A stretch of 64,000 nucleotides of DNA from an uncultured Oscillibacter sp. (GTDB lineage: Bacteria > Bacillota > Clostridia > Oscillospirales > Oscillospiraceae). The stretch's first letter is position 1, and the number at the start of each line of letters is the position of its first letter. Below the pieces are notes generated by a model. That model was not told the origin of the DNA, searched no databases, and was given only the letters and a program-made list of their open reading frames with translations. The translations under genes were made by a program, and so were the position numbers. The stretch lies in NCBI GenBank assembly GCA_900544615.1, contig UQVS01000011.1:1-64000 (forward strand), written 5' to 3'. Below, piece after piece: positions 58,776 through 64,000 of this stretch.

Positions 58776-59404
58776 AGAACAACAAGAGGGAAATACTGCT
58801 GACTTCGCTGGTCTGCCTGCTGCCACTGTTCGCGGGCGCGGCGCTCTACCCGCGTTTGCCGGAGACTATGGCGACACATTGGGACTTTTCCGGCAACGCA
58901 AACGGCTGGTCATCGCGTGCCGCCGCTGTGTTCGGCCTGCCGCTGTTTATTCTGGCGCTGCATCTCGTCTGCTTTTACGCCGAGAGCCGTGAGACGAAGA
59001 AAAATAGGAATCCTGTGTTGCGGACGGTGCTGCTGTGGTTCTGCCCGGCCGTATCGCTGCTCAGCGGAGCGATGACCCTCGGCACAGGGCTGGGCTATGA
59101 GATGCACATCAGCACCGTGGTACCTGTGTTTGTGGGACTGCTGTTCCTGATCCTTGGTAACTACCTGCCGAAGATCCGGCAGAACCGCACCATGGGCATC
59201 AAGCTGCCGTGGACGCTGCAAAGCGAGGAAAATTGGACCAGAACTCATCGGTTGAGCGGCTTTCTGTGGGTGCTGTGCGGTCTTGTGATGATCCCCCTCT
59301 CCCTGCTGCGGCTGTGGAGCGGCTGGCTGTTTGGGGTGCTGCTGGCGGTGATGGTTCTGATCCCGACCGTCTATTCCTACGCGCTTCACAGAAAAGGCAT
59401 CTGA
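58772..59404 (+). CDS. sdpI: SdpI-family membrane protein
   Basis: This 210-aa membrane protein has about six segments and the SdpI motifs: LPETMATHWDFSGNANGW (DUF1648 part) and GNYLPKIRQNRTMGIKLPWTLQSEENW. SdpI gives immunity to the SdpC toxin and also acts as signal receptor for SdpR. No sdpABC toxin genes are seen in this window, so it may protect from foreign toxins or have another sensing role. AAGGAA precedes the ATG. Confidence 0.92.
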   Translation: MKNNKREILLTSLVCLLPLFAGAALYPRLPETMATHWDFSGNANGWSSRAAAVFGLPLFILALHLVCFYAESRETKKNRNPVLRTVLLWFCPAVSLLSGAMTLGTGLGYEMHISTVVPVFVGLLFLILGNYLPKIRQNRTMGIKLPWTLQSEENWTRTHRLSGFLWVLCGLVMIPLSLLRLWSGWLFGVLLAVMVLIPTVYSYALHRKGI

Positions 59405-59431
59405 CATAGTAGCCACGGAACCCCAAAAACG

Positions 59432-59472
59432 AGCCCCCCTGCGAAATGGATGCGTCCATTCCGCAGGGGGGC
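59432..59472. terminator. Bidirectional terminator between sdpI and glnN
   Basis: A long stem GCCCCCCTGCGAAATGGA / TCCATTCCGCAGGGGGGC with one mismatch and a 4-base loop between converging genes. Confidence 0.88.
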
Positions 59473-59503
59473 ATTTCTTGCTGTTTTTGCGTCAATCCTG
59501 ATG

Positions 59504-61588
59504 TTACACAGAGAACAGCAGGTCGCTGTACACCGGGAAGGGCCAGCAATCCCGCGGTGTCAGGGTTTCCAGCTGGTCTGCCAGAGTGCGGGCCTTCTCC
59601 ATATCCGGCACCAGATTGGCATGGCTGAAGGCCATGGCCTTCTTGGCGTCCGCCGGGATTCTGCTCAGATCCCGTTCCAGCTTTTCTGTGGCGGCAAACA
59701 ACTTGTCCGTCAGCTGACCCAGCTCCCGTGCAATCACGTCATCTGCCTTGTGACCCACGCCCATCTGCTCCTTCTTCCACCCCCGCTCGCACAGCTCCGC
59801 GGCGTAGCCGGACACGGCGGGCAGGATCTGCCGCCGCAGCATATCCGCCATGGTGCGTGCCTCGATGGAGAGGACGGTGGTGTAGTTCTCAATATGGATC
59901 TCTGCGCGGGCATTGATCTCCTCCTTGGTATAAATACCGTGGCGGACAAAGAGATCCACGTTCTTCTTCGCCGTGTACATGGGCAGGGCGTCGGCAGTGG
60001 ACTTCAGATTGCTGAGTCCCCGCTTCTCCGCCTCCGCCAGCCACGAGTCATCATAGCCGTTGCCGTTGAAGATGATGCGCTGGTGGTCGGTAAAGACCTT
60101 TTTGATGAGCTTTTCCAGATCCGCCTGGAAGTTTTTGGACTTTTCCAGTTGGTCGGCAAACTGCTGCAATTCCTCTGCCATGATGGTGTTCAGGGCAATA
60201 TTAGGGCCGGAGATGGACTGGGAGGAGCCAAGCATCCGGAACTCGAACTTATTGCCGGTGAAGGCCATGGGAGAGGTTCGGTTCCGATCGGTGTTGTCCT
60301 GCGGAATGGGCGGCATGGCGTCAATGCCGATCTGAAGGGTGCGTTTGCCCTCCTCCTTGAACTCCGTACCGTGGATAATGGACTGCACGATGGCATCCAG
60401 ATCGTCGCCAAGAAAAATGGACATTACAGCAGGAGGGGCCTCAGACGCGCCCAGACGGTGGTCGTTGCCGGGGAAGGCCACCGTTGCCCGGAGGAAGTCC
60501 TGATACTCGTCCACGCCCTTGACAAAGGCCGCCAGAAACAGCAGGAACTGGGCGTTCTGGCTGGGGGTCTTGCCGGGCTTGAAGAGATTTTTGCCGGTGT
60601 CGGTGTTCAGAGACCAGTTGTCGTGCTTGCCGGAGCCGTTGACGCCGGCAAAGGGCTTTTCATGGAGCAGACACACCATGTCATGCTTGTCGGCGATCTT
60701 CTTCATGATCTCCATGGTGAGCTGGTTGTGGTCGCAGGCGGTGTTAGCGTCGGTATACACCGGGGCCATCTCATGCTGGGCAGGGGCCACCTCGTTGTGC
60801 TTGGTCTTGCTGTAGATGCCCAGCGCCCAGAGGTTTTCGTCCAGATCCTTCATATAGGACGCCACACGGGGACGGATAGCGCCGTAGTAATGGTCGTCCA
60901 GCTCCTGACCGCGGGGCGGCTTGGCGCCGAACAGGGTACGGCCGGTCATCCGCAGATCCTCCCGCTGGTTGTACATCTTTTTATCCACCAGAAAATACTC
61001 CTGCTCCGGGCCGACGCAGGGGATGACCCGGCGGCTTTCGGTGTCTCCGAACAGCCGCAGGATGCGGATGGCCTGACGGCTCACATCCTCCATGGAGCGC
61101 AGCAAGGGCGTCTTTTTATCCAGGGCGTGGCCGCCGTAAGAGCAGAGGATGGTGGGGATGCAGAGGGTTCCCTCCTTGATAAAGGCAAAGGAGGAGGGGT
61201 CCCACGCGGTATAGCCGCGGGCCTCAAAGGTGGCCCGCAGGCCGCCGGAGGGGAAGGAGGAAGCGTCCGCCTCGCCCCGCACCAGATTCTTGCCGGAAAA
61301 CTCCAGAATGACCCGGCCGTTTTCCGCCGGGGCGATAAAACTGTCGTGCTTTTCCGCCGTGATGCCGGTCATGGGCTGGAACCAGTGGGTGTAGTGGGTG
61401 CAGCCCCGCTCCACGGCCCACGTTTTCATGGCTCCGGCGATCTCATTGGCGGTGGACAGCTCCAGCGCAGCCCCATCGGTGACGCAGCGTTTCCACGCCT
61501 GATAGCAGGCGTCGGACAGCCGCTCCTTCATGGCCACCTCATTGAATACCTGACTGCCGAACAGCTCCGGCAGCTTCTTATCGCTCAT
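59504..61588 (-). CDS. glnN: Glutamine synthetase type III
   Basis: This 694-aa enzyme makes glutamine from glutamate and ammonia. The type III features are its length and the ELFGSQVFNEVAMKERL start, with VIPCVGPEQEYFL, YGAIRPRVASYMKDLDENLW, NEVAPAQHEMAPVYT and NGSGKHDNWSLNTDTG for the active site and MAFTGNKFEFRMLG. All metal and substrate motifs look intact. ATG 61588 has GGGAGG 7-8 bases upstream. It is a single gene with no GlnR-like palindrome noticed. In gut Clostridia GSIII is common beside or instead of GSI. Confidence 0.95.
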   Translation of the reverse strand: MSDKKLPELFGSQVFNEVAMKERLSDACYQAWKRCVTDGAALELSTANEIAGAMKTWAVERGCTHYTHWFQPMTGITAEKHDSFIAPAENGRVILEFSGKNLVRGEADASSFPSGGLRATFEARGYTAWDPSSFAFIKEGTLCIPTILCSYGGHALDKKTPLLRSMEDVSRQAIRILRLFGDTESRRVIPCVGPEQEYFLVDKKMYNQREDLRMTGRTLFGAKPPRGQELDDHYYGAIRPRVASYMKDLDENLWALGIYSKTKHNEVAPAQHEMAPVYTDANTACDHNQLTMEIMKKIADKHDMVCLLHEKPFAGVNGSGKHDNWSLNTDTGKNLFKPGKTPSQNAQFLLFLAAFVKGVDEYQDFLRATVAFPGNDHRLGASEAPPAVMSIFLGDDLDAIVQSIIHGTEFKEEGKRTLQIGIDAMPPIPQDNTDRNRTSPMAFTGNKFEFRMLGSSQSISGPNIALNTIMAEELQQFADQLEKSKNFQADLEKLIKKVFTDHQRIIFNGNGYDDSWLAEAEKRGLSNLKSTADALPMYTAKKNVDLFVRHGIYTKEEINARAEIHIENYTTVLSIEARTMADMLRRQILPAVSGYAAELCERGWKKEQMGVGHKADDVIARELGQLTDKLFAATEKLERDLSRIPADAKKAMAFSHANLVPDMEKARTLADQLETLTPRDCWPFPVYSDLLFSV

Positions 61589-61794
61589 AAAGAATCCTCC
61601 CGTTCCGCAATTTGCACATTTGCCATAACACACTTATCCTATCATAAATTCTTCCAAACGCAAGCAAAAAACAGTGGTTCTTTTTTCTCCGGCGAATTTT
61701 TCTCCTTTTATCCCAGCAGCATCTTTCCAATCCCGCCGCTCTGTGGTATACTTTCACCTGTATTTCTAAAACGAGAGATAAAGGAGCGGTCATC

Positions 61795-63279
61795 ATGGGA
61801 GCCATCGGCTTCGACAATCAAAAATACCTCACCACCCAGTCTGAGCAGATCAAAAAGCGGATCCACCAGTTCGGCGGCAAGCTGTATCTGGAATTCGGCG
61901 GCAAGCTGTTCGATGATTACCACGCCTCGCGGGTGCTGCCGGGTTTTGCGCCGGACAGCAAGATCCGAATGCTCCAGCAACTCAAGGATGATGTGGAGAT
62001 CGTCATTGCCATCAATGCCGGGGATATCGAGAAGAACAAAATGCGGGGTGATCTGGGGATCACCTATGATGAGGACGTTCTCCGGCTCATTGATATTTTC
62101 CGGGATATGGGGCTGTATGTAGGCAGCGTGGTGCTGACCCGGTACAGCGGGCAGGCCGCGGCGGACGCGTTTCTTCACCGGCTGGAAAATCTGGGCATCC
62201 GCTGCTACCGGCACTATCCCATTGCGGGCTATCCCTCCGATGTAGCCCACATTGTCAGCGACGAGGGGCTGGGGAAAAATGATTACATTGAAACCAGCCA
62301 CTCCCTCATCGTGGTCACAGCCCCCGGCCCCGGCAGCGGCAAAATGGCCACCTGCCTTTCCCAGCTCTATCATGACCATAAGCGGGGCATCGACGCCGGT
62401 TATGCCAAGTTTGAGACCTTCCCCATTTGGAACCTGCCCCTCAAGCACCCGGTAAATCTTGCCTACGAAGCCGCCACCGCCGATCTGGACGATGTGAACA
62501 TGATTGACCCCTTCCATCTGGAAGCCTACGGCGTCACCACCGTCAACTACAACCGGGATGTGGAGATCTTTCCGGTACTCAACGCGATTTTTGAGAAGAT
62601 CCAGGGCAAATCCCCCTACAAGTCCCCTACGGATATGGGGGTCAACATGGCGGGCAACTGCATTGTGGACGACGAGGCCTGCCGCGCCGCCTCCCGCATG
62701 GAGATCCTGCGGCGGTACTACACCGCCCGCGTGGAGCTGCTTCAGGGCAAGGGGACGGAGGAAACCGTTCGGAAGCTGGAACTGGTAATGCGGCAGGGCG
62801 ACGTAACGCCGGACATCTGTCCCGCCATTGCGGCGGCTCTGGACAAGGCGGAAGCCACCGGCGCGCCTGCCGGCGCCATGGTGCTGCCGGATGGCCGGGT
62901 CATCACCGGCAAGACCTCCGGCACGCTGGGTGCCGCGGCGGCGCTGCTGCTGAACGCCCTGAAAGCGCTGGGCGGCATCGGGGATCAGTTTGAGCTGATC
63001 TCCAAGCAGGTGCTGGAGCCGGTATGCCACCTGAAAACCACCTATCTCGATCACCGCAACCCCCGGCTTCACACCGACGAGGTACTGCTGACGCTGGCCA
63101 TTTCCGCCCTGACCAACCCGCTGGCAGCCCTTGCCAAGCAGCAGCTGCCGGGGCTTCGGGGCAGCGAGGCCCATTTCTCCGTCATCATCAGCGAGGAGGA
63201 TTTGAAGATCTTCAAGCGGCTGGGCGTGCGGGTCAGCTGTGAGCCGAAATACGAGACCAAGCGGCTGTACCATCGCTGA
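61795..63279 (+). CDS. DUF1846 family protein
   Basis: This 494-aa protein matches DUF1846 from its start (GFDNQKYLTTQSEQIKKRI) through KLYLEFGGKLFDDYHASRVLPGF, VTAPGPGSGKMATCLSQLYHD and NMIDPFHLEAYG. The GPGSGK element recalls a phosphate-binding loop; the known structure of the family has three domains. Function is not established. AAAGGAG precedes the ATG. It is a single gene, and a TGGTATACT extended -10 box lies at 61745-61753. Confidence 0.93.
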   Translation: MGAIGFDNQKYLTTQSEQIKKRIHQFGGKLYLEFGGKLFDDYHASRVLPGFAPDSKIRMLQQLKDDVEIVIAINAGDIEKNKMRGDLGITYDEDVLRLIDIFRDMGLYVGSVVLTRYSGQAAADAFLHRLENLGIRCYRHYPIAGYPSDVAHIVSDEGLGKNDYIETSHSLIVVTAPGPGSGKMATCLSQLYHDHKRGIDAGYAKFETFPIWNLPLKHPVNLAYEAATADLDDVNMIDPFHLEAYGVTTVNYNRDVEIFPVLNAIFEKIQGKSPYKSPTDMGVNMAGNCIVDDEACRAASRMEILRRYYTARVELLQGKGTEETVRKLELVMRQGDVTPDICPAIAAALDKAEATGAPAGAMVLPDGRVITGKTSGTLGAAAALLLNALKALGGIGDQFELISKQVLEPVCHLKTTYLDHRNPRLHTDEVLLTLAISALTNPLAALAKQQLPGLRGSEAHFSVIISEEDLKIFKRLGVRVSCEPKYETKRLYHR

Positions 63280-63369
63280 TCCCCACAGGGCGTTTCCCGG
63301 CAAAAGAAGAGCCGTTTTCTCAGCATAAGCAGGCAGAATACGCACCGTCAGGAAAGCCGGCGCAGCGAA

Positions 63370-63401
63370 AAACGCACGGGATCTTCCCGTGCGTTTCTTT
63401 C
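63370..63401 (+). terminator. Terminator of the DUF1846 gene
   Basis: An 11-bp stem AAACGCACGGG / CCCGTGCGTTT with a 5-base loop, then CTTTCT. Confidence 0.85.
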
Positions 63402-63496
63402 TCTTTCTGTGCAGCGGTGGAAAATGGAAGTGGCTTTTTGCCCCAGGGTATGCTATACTGCCAGCAGAAAGGCTTTATGTAGGAGGCGTACTTATC

Positions 63497-63937
63497 ATGA
63501 TGAATTGGATCTGGCTGGGCGCCATGATTGTCTTTGGAATTCTGGAAGCAGCCACTGCCGGGCTGGTGTCCATCTGGTTCGTGTGCGGTTCCGTTGCGGC
63601 GCTGCTGGCCACGTTTCTGGGCGCGGCGCTGTGGCTTCAGGTGGTGCTGTTTCTGTCGGTTTCTGCCATAACGCTGGCCGCTACCCGTCCGCTGGTGCGG
63701 AAAATGAGCGCCAAAGCTGTCCCCACCAATCTGGATCGGGCCATCGGCTCTGCGGCGCGTGTCACAGAGGAGATCGACAACGACGCCGGAACCGGCGCAG
63801 TGTATGTGGACGGCAAAACATGGTCCGCCCGCAGCAGCGACGGCTCCTCGATCCCCATGGGCGCCAAGGTCGTTGTGGACCGTATGGAGGGCGTAAAGCT
63901 CTTTGTCACGCCGGTGCGGTCTGCCTGCGAGCAGTAA
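63497..63937 (+). CDS. NfeD family protein (short form)
   Basis: This 146-aa protein has two or three hydrophobic segments (about 4-70: WIWLGAMIVFGILEAATAG, WFVCGSVAALLATFLGAAL, VVLFLSVSAITLAAT) and a C-terminal OB-fold (about 85-146) with GSAARVTEEID and GKTWSARSSDGSSIPMGAKVVV, the NfeD pattern. Short NfeD proteins act with flotillin/stomatin-like proteins in membrane quality control; the partner would lie right of the window. TAGGAGG precedes ATG 63497. Confidence 0.9.
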   Translation: MMNWIWLGAMIVFGILEAATAGLVSIWFVCGSVAALLATFLGAALWLQVVLFLSVSAITLAATRPLVRKMSAKAVPTNLDRAIGSAARVTEEIDNDAGTGAVYVDGKTWSARSSDGSSIPMGAKVVVDRMEGVKLFVTPVRSACEQ

Positions 63938-63955
63938 CGCGGAGGAAATATGGAA

Positions 63956-63984
63956 AAAGGGACGTCCTGACGGACGTCCCTTCA
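63956..63984 (+). terminator. Terminator of the NfeD gene
   Basis: AAGGGACGTCC, 3-4 base loop, GGACGTCCCTT, then CATTT, 20 bp past the stop codon. Its presence suggests that any stomatin-like gene to the right has its own promoter. Confidence 0.8.
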
Positions 63985-64000
63985 TTTGGCCTATTAACCG

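Noticed and set aside
59450..62122. An 890-codon frame antisense to glutamine synthetase
   Set aside because: It overlaps the catalytic motifs of GSIII on the other strand and has no coherent protein features.
1..64000. CRISPR arrays and complete insertion sequences
   Set aside because: No regularly spaced repeat array and no transposase gene was recognised anywhere in the window.

Overview
The window looks like a chromosome segment of a GC-rich, endospore-forming Clostridia species, most likely an Oscillospiraceae relative (Oscillibacter/Dysosmobacter-like). Evidence: strong AGGAGG-type ribosome sites, near-consensus TTGNNN-17-TATAAT promoters, sporulation genes (yqfC, yqfD, ylbJ), RNase J, the c-di-AMP phosphodiesterase GdpP, RicT, type III glutamine synthetase and DUF1846. 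The genus is inference from gene content only.

Layout. 1-3120: AT-richer accessory genes for surface or membrane proteins (DUF4367 protein, two small secreted or membrane proteins, an SLH-domain protein). 3265-8492: an integrative mobilizable element with MobV relaxase, a pMV158-type oriT, a RepA-like ATPase, an excisionase-like protein, a DUF6076-like protein and a tyrosine integrase whose gene ends 100 bp from the 3' end of tRNA-Ser(GGA). 8651-12225: a 59-aa glycine-rich protein, mnmA, a histidine-kinase-like protein that appears to lack its phospho-acceptor His, and gap.

12226-24712 is a LacI-family regulon. Three promoters each carry a copy of a GCAAACGTTTGC-type palindrome just downstream. 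They drive (a) an importer operon (fused permease, ATPase, lipoprotein) ending in a membrane protein and a HAD phosphatase; (b) a leftward operon of three tandem paralogous HAD phosphatases and a phosphoglycerate mutase; (c) the LacI regulator plus a PHP-domain hydrolase. The likely theme is uptake and dephosphorylation of an organophosphate or sugar phosphate; the substrate is unproven. The mutase at 18649-20217 is the most striking object in the window. It is a cofactor-independent phosphoglycerate mutase whose sequence is circularly permuted: it starts mid-protein, runs through the normal C-terminus, and then continues with the normal N-terminal half. Nearly every catalytic residue is kept.

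24929-34624 is a leftward housekeeping block: gdpP, a small membrane protein, rplI, dnaB, tilS, hpt, ftsH, lspA, rluD. A structured 250-nt intergenic region lies between rplI and dnaB. 34856-41024 holds a second LacI regulator, RNase J, a NifU-like protein, a GntR/ABC exporter operon, and an XRE regulator divergent from a 62-aa protein. 41096-48020 has recD2, two small membrane proteins, ybeY, phoH, yqfD, yqfC and ylbJ. 48099-54973 is a nucleoside uptake and salvage block (nupQPO, bmpA, deoD, deoC). 55202-63937 has holB, ricT with an Arg/Gly-rich tail, a Cof-type HAD protein, an SdpR/SdpI pair with twin operators, glutamine synthetase III, DUF1846 and NfeD.
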